From: Streptomyces sp. MBT65
GTDB taxonomy: Bacteria > Actinomycetota > Actinomycetes > Streptomycetales > Streptomycetaceae
Reading direction: 5' to 3'
Assembly (NCBI RefSeq): GCF_016612545.1
Contig: NZ_JAENRY010000003.1
Location: 46,068-110,067, forward strand
Length of the DNA: 64,000 nt
Under the pieces are notes generated by a model. The model had not been told where the DNA came from. It searched no databases and saw only the letters and a program-made list of their open reading frames with translations. Below are positions 7,813 through 16,421 of this stretch, piece after piece; positions within the stretch are counted from its first letter, which is position 1; every line of letters starts with the position of its first letter. The translations under genes were made by a program, and so were the position numbers.

Positions 7813-9132
7813 TCAGTTCTCGGAGTGCTCCAGAACGACGGCCCGCTTGTACAGGGCCGGGTCGCCGCTGGCGGACAGAGAGTCGGACGGCGCGGCGTAG
7901 TCGCCGGTCCAAGCCCACGAGGTGGACACGACCTGCATCAGGCGGTCCTGCGGCGGACGGATGATCCGCGCGACCTGCACGCCGGGGGCCACCTCGATCA
8001 TCTGGATCTCGCCGACGTCGCCGACGCCGGTCTCCTCCAGGAGCGCGGCCTGGTCCTCGAACGGTGCGGCGACCAGGCAGCCGGCGCCGACCACGATCGG
8101 CCGGTGCACGTTGACGCTCAGGCCGTCGGTGCCAGTGGCCAGCGTGGGCGCCTCCAGGTTCCGGACCCAGTCGAGGCCTCCGAAGGTGCCCAGGCTCAGC
8201 GTGCGGTAGACGTCGGAGTCGCCGCGGCCCTGGTAGAGCTGCTTGAACTCGGAGTCGGCGAAGAGCTGGCCCTCGGTGTCGGCGTCGATGTGCGCGACGT
8301 AGTTGCCGTTGACGGTCGGGACGCTCATCTTCCGCAGCCGGATGACTGCGGCGCGGAACATCGCGAACGTGGCGAGGTTGCCGGAGGCGAGATTGTAGGC
8401 GGTGGCCTGGGTACCCGGGCGGATGGTGACCGGCGCGTTGGCCGCCAGCACGGAGTCACCGACGGCGTCGACCCGCGCGGTGCCCAGCGTCAGCGTCTTC
8501 GTGCCGACGTTGACGCCGGTGACGGTGTTGCCCGTACCGCCGATGGTGACGGTGAGCGGGTTGGAGGCGGACACATCGGTCGGTACGCCGTTGACGAGGA
8601 CCTTAGCGAACCCGTTCACCGAGGACACGATCATCGACGTGTCGGAGCTGCCGGCGGTGGTGCACCAGGTCCTGCCGCCGGCGTAGCCCGCGTACAGCTT
8701 GTCCCGCGCGAGCCGGTTCAGGGACTGGCCCGCGTGGGTGCCCAGGTTCTGCACGTCGGCCATGTACTTCGACGCGAGGGTCATCTTCGACCCGAGCATG
8801 TTGGTGTCGACGGACTTGCCGTACTGGTCCATCGTGACGGTCCACTGCTCCAGGCTGTACGACCCGGTGGACGGGTCGGAGCCGGTGATCGGAGTGGTGT
8901 CCGGGGCGATCAGGCCCTTACGGGTCATGATCTTGGTGTCGCCGAGTCCGCCCTGCCACGGCTCCGGGTCGGCGATGGCCGGGAAGATGAACTCCGGCGT
9001 CAGCGCGTTCTGGAAGACGCGGTCGAGCATGCCGTTCTGCATCGCCGCGCGGATCGCGGCCGGAAGCGTCGACCGCACATCGTGGCGGGCGAGCCTGAAC
9101 CACGGCTTCTTGGCAGCCGTCTGTACGGTCAT
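7813..9132 (-). CDS. major capsid protein
   Basis: A 439-aa protein starting MTVQTAAKKPWFRLARHD at ATG 9132, five bases after the Prp-like gene; longer upstream frames are not used. It contains a Gly/Thr/Val-rich beta insertion (residues about 180-240: NPLTVTIGGTGNTVTG, TLTLGTARVDAVGD) inside a mainly alpha/beta chain. The C-terminal part (GAGCLVAAPFEDQAALLEE, PQDRLMQVVSTSWAWTGDY) looks like the interaction face of phage coat proteins. It follows a scaffold gene and precedes connector genes, so it is the shell subunit. Its N-terminus shares WFxLxRHD with the scaffold. Confidence 0.92.
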   Translation of the reverse strand: MTVQTAAKKPWFRLARHDVRSTLPAAIRAAMQNGMLDRVFQNALTPEFIFPAIADPEPWQGGLGDTKIMTRKGLIAPDTTPITGSDPSTGSYSLEQWTVTMDQYGKSVDTNMLGSKMTLASKYMADVQNLGTHAGQSLNRLARDKLYAGYAGGRTWCTTAGSSDTSMIVSSVNGFAKVLVNGVPTDVSASNPLTVTIGGTGNTVTGVNVGTKTLTLGTARVDAVGDSVLAANAPVTIRPGTQATAYNLASGNLATFAMFRAAVIRLRKMSVPTVNGNYVAHIDADTEGQLFADSEFKQLYQGRGDSDVYRTLSLGTFGGLDWVRNLEAPTLATGTDGLSVNVHRPIVVGAGCLVAAPFEDQAALLEETGVGDVGEIQMIEVAPGVQVARIIRPPQDRLMQVVSTSWAWTGDYAAPSDSLSASGDPALYKRAVVLEHSEN

Positions 9133-9137
9133 CGTCT

Positions 9138-9326
9138 CTACTCCTGTGTGATCTCTACGGACACGAGGTCCGGGTACTGCTGGGCGTACTGCTCCAGGCC
9201 CAGCAGCGCGGTTTGGGTGATTGCCGTGATGGCTGCGCAGACCCGGCCGTCTTCGACGTGACCCTCGTGGCCGTCGACCTCGATGCAGGTGCGGCCAATG
9301 CCCAGGCGGGCGCGGACGTGGATCAC
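9138..9326 (-). CDS. Prp-like cysteine protease, minimal form; candidate prohead protease
   Basis: A 62-aa protein (MIHVRARLGIGRTCIEVDGH). Residues 15-44 match the catalytic block of the Prp cysteine protease family: GHEGH with candidate catalytic His20, then RVCAAITAITQTALLGL with candidate Cys30. The C-terminal segment YPDLVSVEITQE resembles the end of Prp, so the middle helix-strand part of the usual roughly 100-aa family seems absent. Prp removes the N-terminus of ribosomal protein L27 in Firmicutes and processes coat and scaffold of staphylococcal phage 80alpha. Here the gene is coupled by ATGA to the scaffold and sits 5 bp before the capsid gene. Protease function is inferred. Confidence 0.72.
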   Translation of the reverse strand: MIHVRARLGIGRTCIEVDGHEGHVEDGRVCAAITAITQTALLGLEQYAQQYPDLVSVEITQE

Positions 9327-10066
9327 GTGCGGGGACGGAACCCCGGGGCGATCTTGGCGAGCTCGGCCCTGAACTCCTCGTCGCTCGCCGTACGGAAGTC
9401 CGTGGCCGGACTGCCGGGCCGTGGACCCTGGCCCGGGTCCGGCTTCGGCCGCTGCTTGGCCGGGTCCGCCGGCGGGTCGGTCTGCGGGTCCGCCGGCGAG
9501 GCGGATGCCTTGCGCAGGTGGGGCTTGCGCGCCAGGAGCGCGGCGAGGTCGGTACGGATCTGCTCCGTGTCGATGTCGCCGCTGTCGTCGGCGTACGTCG
9601 ACAGGTCCAGGAACGCGATCGCGTCCTCGGAGTCCGCGAAGTCGGCGGCTGCCGCGCGTACTTCGGCGGTGACCGCGCGCGTCGTCGCAGCCTCGGCCCG
9701 GGCCGTGGCCCGCTGGGCCTCGCCCTGGGCCTTCTCAAGGTCGTTCTTCTGCGCGTCCTCGAACTCCTGAACCTTGCGCTCAGCAGCGTCGGCGCGCTTC
9801 TTCTCGTCCGCCGCGGCCTTCTTGGCCGCGTTGCGCTCGGTCTTCATCGTGTCGAGCGCGCGCTTGCCAGGGTCGCCGAGCTGTCCGGTGCCGTCCGGAT
9901 CGGCGGGGTCGGGGTCAGCCGGGTTGGGGTCGGCCGGGTCACCCGGCGGGTTGGGCGGCGTCGGGTCCGCCGGCGGGTTGACCGGGGCGGGGTCGTCGTG
10001 CCGGGTCAGCTGGAACCAGTCCGCGCCGTGAGCGGCGGACAGCCAGCGGTTACGGGTTGCGTGCAT
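9323..10066 (-). CDS. capsid scaffolding protein
   Basis: A 247-aa highly charged protein. The N-terminal peptide (residues 1-24, ending DWFQLTRHD) is followed by a Pro/Asp-rich repeat linker (PADPNPADPDPADPD), then a coiled coil (residues about 68-135, KTERNAAKKAAADEKKRADA and QKNDLEKAQGEAQRATARAE). A second Pro/Asp linker leads to a short basic/acidic C-terminal helix (SDEEFRAELAKIAPGFRPRT). Coiled-coil scaffold with a C-terminal coat-binding helix immediately upstream of the coat gene is typical. Residues 17-24 repeat the capsid N-terminal motif. Confidence 0.88.
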   Translation of the reverse strand: MHATRNRWLSAAHGADWFQLTRHDDPAPVNPPADPTPPNPPGDPADPNPADPDPADPDGTGQLGDPGKRALDTMKTERNAAKKAAADEKKRADAAERKVQEFEDAQKNDLEKAQGEAQRATARAEAATTRAVTAEVRAAAADFADSEDAIAFLDLSTYADDSGDIDTEQIRTDLAALLARKPHLRKASASPADPQTDPPADPAKQRPKPDPGQGPRPGSPATDFRTASDEEFRAELAKIAPGFRPRT

Positions 10067-10132
10067 GGTGAGGTGTCTCCCGTTGCGGGATCGGTGACCT
10101 TGGCATTGCGCCTGGTCAGGCGGGTGAAGTGG

Positions 10133-11146
10133 CTACGCGATGTAGCCGTAGCGGCGCAGTAGCCGCAGTTCCTCGTCGCGGTTGCCACCCGCGAGTCGGA
10201 AGATCTCTGAGGGCATCAGCCGGGGGTTTCGCGAGCGGAAGTACCGCGTCGTCGTCGCGTGGCCGTAGCGCTGGCCGGCGAAGCGAGCGAACTGATCGCC
10301 CTCCCGGGCCCTGCTGCGGCCGTACACGCTGCGCCGTGTGGCGCCCTCGTGGGTGATCTGCACGTCTTGGCCGTGGTGGCTGGCCGTGTCCATGCCCCTG
10401 CGGGCGTTGACGACCTGGCCGACGTCGGCGCCAGCCGCGATGGCCCGCGCCCCGTCCGCGGTGAAGACGCGCCGCCGCTGCTCGGAGGTCATCCGGGCGA
10501 CGAGCTGGGCGGGGGTGGGGACGTCCGGCCACTGGTCCTCGCGCAGGGGCAGCGTCTGGCAGTCGCAGTTCGGATGCCGCAGGAACCCTTCGGAGTGCCG
10601 GTACATCTGGCCGGACAGGACGATGCACCGCGCGCACGCGGGCAGGTGGACCACACGGACGTACGCCACGCAGGACCGGTTGGCGGCCATGCCCACCTGG
10701 TCCGCCGAGCGCGCGGTGTCGGCGATCGCCGTGGAGGCGTACATCGCCATGTCCGTGAGGCCGCCGAGCATGGCCTCCTCGGGGGTGAGCCCTGCGGCCA
10801 GGCGCCGCCGTACGCCGATCGCCGGCAGGAACAGCAACGTCTCCAGCGAGCCGCCGCCCGGGGCGATCCCCGTGAACGCCGTGGCGATGAGGGCCGCTTC
10901 TGCTGCGGCGCTGCCGCCTTGCGCGACCATCTGGGCCGCGATGTAGGCCTGGGCGGCATCGGCGACGGTGAACTGCCCCGCCACGACGGCCGAGGCGATC
11001 CTCGCCCCGGCCTCGCCCAGCAGGTCGTCCTCGACCGACTGCGCGGACATGCCCCGCCACAGTTCCTGGATCTGCTCGATGATGGCCCGGATGGTCGAGG
11101 TGACCTGCTCGTACCGGGTCCGGGCGAGCTCAGGCGGCGTGGCCAC
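10133..11146 (-). CDS. phage minor head protein (SPP1 gp7 / MuF-like)
   Basis: A 337-aa protein starting at GTG 11146 (ATPPELARTRYEQVTSTIRA), overlapping the portal gene by 17 bp. It is helical with a central Cys/His module (CARCIVLSGQ, then HPNCDCQTLPL) typical of MuF-domain minor head proteins that ride on the portal and may be injected with DNA. The C-terminus (GVRRRL..., RSRAREGDQFARFAGQRYG) is Arg-rich. Position between portal and scaffold supports the call. The start was preferred over a much longer upstream frame that has no sense inside the portal gene. Confidence 0.85.
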   Translation of the reverse strand: MATPPELARTRYEQVTSTIRAIIEQIQELWRGMSAQSVEDDLLGEAGARIASAVVAGQFTVADAAQAYIAAQMVAQGGSAAAEAALIATAFTGIAPGGGSLETLLFLPAIGVRRRLAAGLTPEEAMLGGLTDMAMYASTAIADTARSADQVGMAANRSCVAYVRVVHLPACARCIVLSGQMYRHSEGFLRHPNCDCQTLPLREDQWPDVPTPAQLVARMTSEQRRRVFTADGARAIAAGADVGQVVNARRGMDTASHHGQDVQITHEGATRRSVYGRSRAREGDQFARFAGQRYGHATTTRYFRSRNPRLMPSEIFRLAGGNRDEELRLLRRYGYIA

Positions 11147-12632
11147 TGGCCGACCCCGCAGGTACCGCTTCCGGCGGATCGCCCGGACCGGGGCTCGGCT
11201 GCGGGTCGTCCGGCGCCGGCTTCGCGCCGAACAGGGGGAGCACGTCCCCGCCGGCGATCCGGGCGACGGCATCGTTCGCGGCCTGCTCGTCCAGCTCTTC
11301 CATCCGCCCGATCTCGGCCTGCGAGAATCCGAGCCGCTCCCGGGTCGGCCGCAGCGGCACGATCTTCGCCGTGAACAGCTTCACCGCGGCGTCGGCGGAC
11401 TGCGCCACCGTCGGGGTGGACGCGTCCCGCCAGATCGTCTCCAGCGCCCGCGCGTCATCGGACCACTCGCCGTCCCGTACCCGCAGCACTTTGCGCATGA
11501 CCCGCTCCCAGGTGCCGCCCCATGCCCGCTGCTTGCGTTCGGCCCGCTTGACGAGCCGGGTCTCGCTGGATCGGATGGCGTCCGCGCTCGCCGGGTTGGC
11601 GGTGCTCTGGCCGAAGAACGCGGGCGGCAGGCCCGCCATGCTTGCGACGAGCTGGGCCAGCTGGTTGAGCGTGGAATGGAAGTTGGCGAGGTTGGCCTCG
11701 GGGAACTGGATGACGTCCGCCCCGTCTTCCTTCCTCGACTTGGCCGTGGCCCAGATCCTGCCGGCGACCCGCGACCACACCGACAGCCGCCGCCCGTCCG
11801 CGTCGACGAAGTCCTCGTCGCCGAACCCGAAGGCGACGCGCCTGGGCATGGCGTGGAACTCGGCGCTGATCATCATGTCCGTGGCCACCTTGCAGGCGGC
11901 GTCGCTGATCGGGATGACGTCGGCGAGCTCGCTGACTCCACCGCGGCCCTTCAGCCGGGGCCGGTTCGCGAGGATCTCCACGGGCAGCTCGCCCATGTTG
12001 TGGTCATCGCGCGGGTAGTCCGGATCCTCGGCCCACTCGCCGTCCGCCTTGACCCACCAGATGGTGGAGTCGGGCAGGTACAGCGTGGCGTGATCGACCT
12101 TGTCCGCGCCGTCGCCGACACACCACCGCTTCACCGCGGCGATCAGCCGGCGGGTGCGCGGGTCCTCCTCGGCGTACATGTCGAGCGCGGACTCGACCGT
12201 GACGATCGGCGTCGTCGGGTCCTGGTCGTTCTCCCCGACCACCGCGTAGGCCCGCTTCATCGCCAGCGCGTCGAGGTGCCCCATCTGGGATTGCTCGTCG
12301 AGGTCGTTGGCCTGCCAGATCCGCCACAGCTCGGCGTCGGCCTCGGTTTTCCCCGGGTAGCGGAACCCTTCGACGTCCAGGCGCTCCTCGATGGAGTCGA
12401 TCACCAGCCGGGGCCAGTTGATGACGACCTGGCGGACGTTCTCGTCCAGTTCCCGCTGGAGCTCGGGGTGCATGTACGACAGGGGCTGCTTGCCCTCGTA
12501 GTACGCGTTGAGCTCCTCGAGCTCTGGGATCTCCTTGTCGTGGCACTTGATCAGATGCTTCAGCCACTCCAGTTCGGTCCGTCCCTGCACCAGGCCGTCG
12601 GCGGCCGGGGCTTGTGCGAGCAGGCCCGCCAT
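11130..12632 (-). CDS. portal protein (SPP1 gp6-like)
   Basis: A 500-aa protein starting MAGLLAQAPAADGLVQGRTE. It shows the portal pattern: an early YYEGKQPLSYM block, NWPRLVIDSIEERLDVEGFR, a wing region, then the LAQLVASMAGLPPAFFGQST clip/stem segment with the conserved sequence LPPAFFGQ, followed by ASADAIRSSETRLVKRAERK. The Pro/Gly-rich C-terminal tail (DDPQPSPGPGDPPEAVPAGS) is disordered. The dodecameric portal receives terminase and connects to the tail; it follows TerL as expected. Confidence 0.93.
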   Translation of the reverse strand: MAGLLAQAPAADGLVQGRTELEWLKHLIKCHDKEIPELEELNAYYEGKQPLSYMHPELQRELDENVRQVVINWPRLVIDSIEERLDVEGFRYPGKTEADAELWRIWQANDLDEQSQMGHLDALAMKRAYAVVGENDQDPTTPIVTVESALDMYAEEDPRTRRLIAAVKRWCVGDGADKVDHATLYLPDSTIWWVKADGEWAEDPDYPRDDHNMGELPVEILANRPRLKGRGGVSELADVIPISDAACKVATDMMISAEFHAMPRRVAFGFGDEDFVDADGRRLSVWSRVAGRIWATAKSRKEDGADVIQFPEANLANFHSTLNQLAQLVASMAGLPPAFFGQSTANPASADAIRSSETRLVKRAERKQRAWGGTWERVMRKVLRVRDGEWSDDARALETIWRDASTPTVAQSADAAVKLFTAKIVPLRPTRERLGFSQAEIGRMEELDEQAANDAVARIAGGDVLPLFGAKPAPDDPQPSPGPGDPPEAVPAGSASGHAA

Positions 12633-12648
12633 GGGTCACCTCCTCGCG

Positions 12649-14304
12649 TCACCGCAGAACGATCATTTTGTTCGTCTTCTTCTTCGGCTTGATGCCGGCA
12701 GCGATCGCGTCGCGGCGTGCCTCCCACGAGAGGCACCCGGCCGTGGCCGCGTCGATGGACAGCGGACTTTGGTGCCGCTCTTTCTCGATCACCCACAGCG
12801 GCTTGCCCGTGCCGTCGAGCATCTTCAGCTTTCGCTTCCGGGCGTTGGCGATGTGGCGGGCGTAGACCGAATCCCCTGAGTGGGTCAGCTCACCGGTCTT
12901 CATCGCCCCCTGGTAGGCCCGCAACGAGTACGCCATGGCCTTGAGGCGGTTGGTCCACCACTTCGTGACCCGCTTCTCGCCCCACCGGCCTTGCCACGTG
13001 GTGACCAGGCCTTCCCAGTAGGGCGGGTCGACGTAGGCCCGCACCACGTCCCAGGTGTCGAAGGCCTCGACCAGGACCGCGTCGACCTCGTCGGCCGGGC
13101 ACTCCCACTGGTCGTCCTCGTCGTCGCTCTCGTTGGCGCCGGGCGGACGCTCCCAGATACCGAGCGGCCACTGGAATCCGGTCTCCAGATGCGTGGCGAT
13201 CAGCGCCGTGGCGTCGCGGAACTGCGCGCCGTCGAAGCCGACCGTGATGCGGTCGCCCTTCTCCGGCAGCTCCTGGCGCCGGGCCACCTCCGCCCACTGC
13301 TCGACCGAGAACGCTTGCCTCCCGGCCTGCACCCTCCGGTTGAGCCAGACCCTTTCCCAGTAGGCGCGGTCGGTGTCCGGCGCGTTGTAGAGGGAGACGA
13401 TCGCGTCGACCTGGCCCTCGAAGTCCGGCCAGGCCGCGATGCTGGGACCGCTCGCTTCCCGTACCGCGGCCCGGATCGTCTCTTCGTCCGACAGATCCTC
13501 GTCCGGCCGCGGCGTTGCCTCGCGGTGAAAGAAGAACAACGTGCGGTCACGGTTCTTGCCCGCCGCGACGAGCTCGGCGAACTCGTGGGTTCCCTGCGCT
13601 ACCGACCCCTCGCCGGGTGTGTAGGTGGTCGTGGTCTCCAACGTCCACGGATCGAAGAGCATGATCTTCGGGATGTTGGCCAGCATCGTCTGATGCGCCG
13701 AGCGGTGCCGCGGCAGCGTGAAACGGTGCGTCTCGTCGAAGTGCTGGAAGGTGGTCCTCGCGCCGTCCCTCGCGTCCGGCGAGGACGCGAGCGCCACCGC
13801 ACGGCCCAGGCCGTTCCACCGCATGATGCGGTCCAGACCCGGATCGAACAGATCGGCATCCGGACCCTCGGTGACCATGGCGTACAGCGCGGCGTACGCG
13901 AGCTCCTCGGTCTGCTCCTCGGTGTACGCGACCATCGGGATGTACGGATCCGACACCGGGACGCCGACGGGCTCACCGTCCGCGTCGAACCCGTCGCAAC
14001 GGACGGGACCATCGGGGTGCAGCTCGGCGAACGCGACCGCCGCGGCCAGCTCGGTCTTGGCCGTGCCCTTACGCACCGACAGCCCGACGCGCTTGAACCG
14101 GCGCTTGCCCGCTCGCGGGTGCCCTTGCGGGTAGACCTCGTACCAGCGGTAGATCAGCGCCCGCTTCTCCGGGTCCAGCACGTATGGCCGGCCACGCAGA
14201 GCGCCCGGACCGTGGATGGTCCGCTCCTCGAGCAGATCACAGACCTGAGGTCCCAGTGTCGGCCATAGCTCGTCGTCCGGCCTGGGCACCATCAGGACGC
14301 CCAC
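12649..14304 (-). CDS. terL: terminase large subunit (ATPase/nuclease)
   Basis: A 551-aa protein. The N-terminal ATPase has a divergent Walker A (LSVRKGTAKTE, residues about 75-85) and a Walker B/lever region (FDETHR). The C-terminal nuclease half has acidic candidates in ITVGFDGAQFRDATALIATH, VVRAYVDPPYWEG and PLSIDAATAGCLSWEARRDA, as in the RNase H-like fold of TerL. It packages DNA into proheads through the portal. The gene starts four bases after the TerS stop. Family: large terminases of the type found with P27-like small subunits. Confidence 0.95.
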   Translation of the reverse strand: MGVLMVPRPDDELWPTLGPQVCDLLEERTIHGPGALRGRPYVLDPEKRALIYRWYEVYPQGHPRAGKRRFKRVGLSVRKGTAKTELAAAVAFAELHPDGPVRCDGFDADGEPVGVPVSDPYIPMVAYTEEQTEELAYAALYAMVTEGPDADLFDPGLDRIMRWNGLGRAVALASSPDARDGARTTFQHFDETHRFTLPRHRSAHQTMLANIPKIMLFDPWTLETTTTYTPGEGSVAQGTHEFAELVAAGKNRDRTLFFFHREATPRPDEDLSDEETIRAAVREASGPSIAAWPDFEGQVDAIVSLYNAPDTDRAYWERVWLNRRVQAGRQAFSVEQWAEVARRQELPEKGDRITVGFDGAQFRDATALIATHLETGFQWPLGIWERPPGANESDDEDDQWECPADEVDAVLVEAFDTWDVVRAYVDPPYWEGLVTTWQGRWGEKRVTKWWTNRLKAMAYSLRAYQGAMKTGELTHSGDSVYARHIANARKRKLKMLDGTGKPLWVIEKERHQSPLSIDAATAGCLSWEARRDAIAAGIKPKKKTNKMIVLR

Positions 14305-14307
14305 GGC

Positions 14308-14919
14308 CTACTCCACCGCGTGCAGCGTGAATCGCGGGTCGTCCGGCCTCTGCCTACGAACGCCGGCCGCCGACCGCTTGCGAGAAGCAGCCTTGCCCTC
14401 GTCGGCGTCGGCGATCGTCCAGCGCAGCCGCAGCATGGCCAGCGGGGTCAGCCCCAGCCGGTCGCCCAACTGCCTGGCTTCCTTGGCCGCGTCCAGGTCG
14501 CCGGTCTCCGCCCGGCTCTTCCACCGCACGTACTGCGCGACCTCACGCGTCCAGGACAACTGCTGCCACATGACGGCCTGCGGCGTCTTCCACAGATCCC
14601 GCCACAGCTCGCCCTCGATCTCCTGCTGCGCCTCCACCTGCTTGGTCAGGATGAGTGCGGCCTCGCGCGCCGCGTCCGCCTTCTTCTCGGCGGCGACCTT
14701 GGCCCGGCCCTTGAGGTCCGGTTCGAGGAGAGCGAGCTCGAGCTCATCGGCCTTGCGCTGTGCGAGGTCCCGGCGAGCGATGAGAACAACATCGTCCGAC
14801 AGAGGCCACCGTGGCGCTCGGCCCTTGCGCCCCTCGGGAGGCAGGGACGTCATGGCGACGGTGGCGTTGCGCCTGCGCCGCGCTCCTTCCGGCTTGGGGG
14901 CCGGTCCCATTCCACCCAT
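14308..14919 (-). CDS. terS: terminase small subunit
   Basis: A 203-aa basic helical protein starting MGGMGPAPKPEGARRRRNAT at ATG 14919 with GAAGGA 7 nt upstream. Long helices (LALLEPDLKGRAKVAAEKKADAA region) are followed by a C-terminal DRLGLTPLAMLRLRWTIAD motif of the kind seen in P27/phage-terminase-4 small subunits. This protein recognises the packaging site and hands DNA to TerL. It lies directly before terL. Upstream lies a 365-bp non-coding stretch that is a candidate packaging site. Confidence 0.85.
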   Translation of the reverse strand: MGGMGPAPKPEGARRRRNATVAMTSLPPEGRKGRAPRWPLSDDVVLIARRDLAQRKADELELALLEPDLKGRAKVAAEKKADAAREAALILTKQVEAQQEIEGELWRDLWKTPQAVMWQQLSWTREVAQYVRWKSRAETGDLDAAKEARQLGDRLGLTPLAMLRLRWTIADADEGKAASRKRSAAGVRRQRPDDPRFTLHAVE

Positions 14920-15284
14920 GGTGGTGTCCTTCCTGCCGTTGCGGCACGGAAGAGGCCCCGGCGTTGCGCCGGGGCCGGCGGTCACTCGGGGCTGTTGACG
15001 CGTCGAACGGGGGTCTCCAGACCCGTACAGATCAGCATTGCCCTCCCCCGCGGTCTCCTGCGCGCGCGCCCGCGCGGGCGCGCCCCCACCCCCGGGCGAG
15101 CGCGCGAGCCGGGAAAGCCGCTGATCACAGCGTTGCGCCGTGATCGACAGCATGGTCAACGGCTCTGCGGCATCGGCGAGTTGAGCCAGCGACGCGATCA
15201 CGCGCTCGGTTGCCGAGGGCTGATCGCCTGCCGCTGTGTCCTCGCCGGTCGTCGTGGCGTGCGGCGCTGTGTGCCTGGCTGGCC
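14920..15284. other. non-coding gap between HNH and terS with strong hairpins; candidate packaging (cos/pac) region
   Basis: No credible gene is seen. Two structures stand out: a 10-bp stem with 3-nt loop at 14954-14976 (GGCCCCGGCG / CGCCGGGGCC), 35 bp before the terS start, and a 20-bp perfect palindrome of alternating GC at 15064-15083. Cohesive-end or pac sites of phages commonly lie between an HNH gene and terS, so this is the best place to look. The exact cut is not visible. Confidence 0.5.
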
Positions 15285-15674
15285 TTAGGCCTGGTCGGCG
15301 GCCCAGCCTCCGGGCTGGTCGCGTGCCGTCTCCCGGCTGTGGCACGGACCGCACAGACCGCGGCCGTGGCGCGGGTCGTTGGGGTTCTCGCCGGCGGCGA
15401 CCAGCTCGCGCCGGTCGCGCGGGTGGTGGTCGGCATGCAGGCTGCGCTGGCCGCAGGGCTGGTTGTGGTCGTGGTCCTCGGCCGTGCACACACAGGTGGG
15501 GTCGCGGGCCAGGACGGCGGCGCGGAAGCCGGTGCGGTGTCGGCTGCCGTAGCCGCGCTCGGTGCTGCTGCCACGGCGCTGCTCGGCCTTGGTCTGGCAG
15601 TCGGCACAGCGCCCGCCTCGGGTGTATTCGGGGCAGCCTGGAGTGGAGCAGACCGTGAGCGTGCGGCGTGCCAT
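15285..15674 (-). CDS. HNH endonuclease
   Basis: A 129-aa protein starting MARRTLTVCSTPGCPEYTRG at ATG 15674, with GGAGGTGAGCGC before it. It carries a zinc-ribbon-like Cys cluster at the N-terminus (CSTPGC, CADC) and an HNH motif: LHADHHPRDRRE, then NPNDPRHGRGLCGPCHSRET. HNH nucleases next to the terminase genes are needed for DNA packaging in several long-tailed phages. It is the first gene of the morphogenesis block, upstream of the candidate packaging site. Confidence 0.92.
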   Translation of the reverse strand: MARRTLTVCSTPGCPEYTRGGRCADCQTKAEQRRGSSTERGYGSRHRTGFRAAVLARDPTCVCTAEDHDHNQPCGQRSLHADHHPRDRRELVAAGENPNDPRHGRGLCGPCHSRETARDQPGGWAADQA

Positions 15675-15691
15675 GCGCTCACCTCCCTCCG

Positions 15692-15937
15692 CTACAGGGG
15701 CGGGGTGCTGCTCGCGAGGGAGTGCACGGTGCGGAATCCGGCGGGGCGGGTGTCTTTCAAGCCGACCAGGCCGGTGCCGAGAATCGCGGGGATAGGGGTG
15801 CACATCCCGCTGACGCAGACGCTCTCGTGTTCGGCGTGGAGGTGCGAGTGCTTGCCTTGCTGGGCCAGGAGCTGGGCGGCCTCGCGTGCGGTACGGGGTG
15901 CCATGTGGCCGGCGTTCACGATGGCAGCGCCGCTCAT
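15692..15937 (-). CDS. hypothetical 81-aa protein
   Basis: MSGAAIVNAGHMAPRTAREA start; the middle holds CVSGMC, and LGTGLVGLKDTRP follows. No recognised family. Its start overlaps the upstream stop as ATGA and its stop lies 17 bp before the HNH gene, so it belongs to the same transcript. Confidence 0.6.
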   Translation of the reverse strand: MSGAAIVNAGHMAPRTAREAAQLLAQQGKHSHLHAEHESVCVSGMCTPIPAILGTGLVGLKDTRPAGFRTVHSLASSTPPL

Positions 15938-16407
15938 GCTTGCCGTCCTGGGACGTGGTCTCCGCTGAGGGAGGCGTGGGCCTCCTCGTACGTCGGCCGG
16001 GGCGTGGCTTTGAGGTCAGCCGGTTCTGAAGCGGCGCGCTGCGCGGCGAGGCGGACCTGTTCGTCGGTCTGGCCTCTGACGAATTCGGCGAGGTGCTGCT
16101 GCGTGGTCTGGAGTTCGGAGGCGACCTGGGCTCGGAACTCGGTGAAGTCCGGCAGCACTTGGAACGTGACGGGGTAGATCTGCTCGCCGGGTACGGCCTG
16201 GTACGCCGGGAGCTCCATGGTGGCCTCGAAACAGAGGACGGCGCGGGCTCCCGTACGGGCGACGAGATCGTTGTCCGCGAGGTCCCTGCGCAGGGCATCG
16301 AAGGCGGCGTCGTCGCTCGGGGCCTCGTCGATGATGAGGAGGTACGGCGTGCTCATGTCGTCGCCGTGGTGCTCGGTGGGCAGTTCGAGGATCTGAAGGC
16401 GGGGCAT
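15934..16407 (-). CDS. hypothetical 157-aa protein
   Basis: Starts MPRLQILELPTEHHGDDMST at ATG 16407 behind a weak AGAGG. An N-terminal alpha/beta part contains LLIIDEAPSDDAAFDALRRD and GARAVLCFEATMELP, which has a nucleotide-binding flavour but no Walker A. Further on, a helical segment (DFTEFRAQVASELQTTQQHL) and a charged C-terminus are seen. Coupled to the next gene. The frame continues far upstream but those codons overlap real genes. Function unknown. Confidence 0.6.
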   Translation of the reverse strand: MPRLQILELPTEHHGDDMSTPYLLIIDEAPSDDAAFDALRRDLADNDLVARTGARAVLCFEATMELPAYQAVPGEQIYPVTFQVLPDFTEFRAQVASELQTTQQHLAEFVRGQTDEQVRLAAQRAASEPADLKATPRPTYEEAHASLSGDHVPGRQA

Positions 16408-16421
16408 GCGGGTTGCCTCTC

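Noticed and set aside
9133..9738. Extension of the capsid reading frame upstream of 9132
   Set aside because: The upstream part is Arg/Pro-rich, overlaps the protease and scaffold genes, and lacks phage protein character; the ATG at 9132 gives the normal start.
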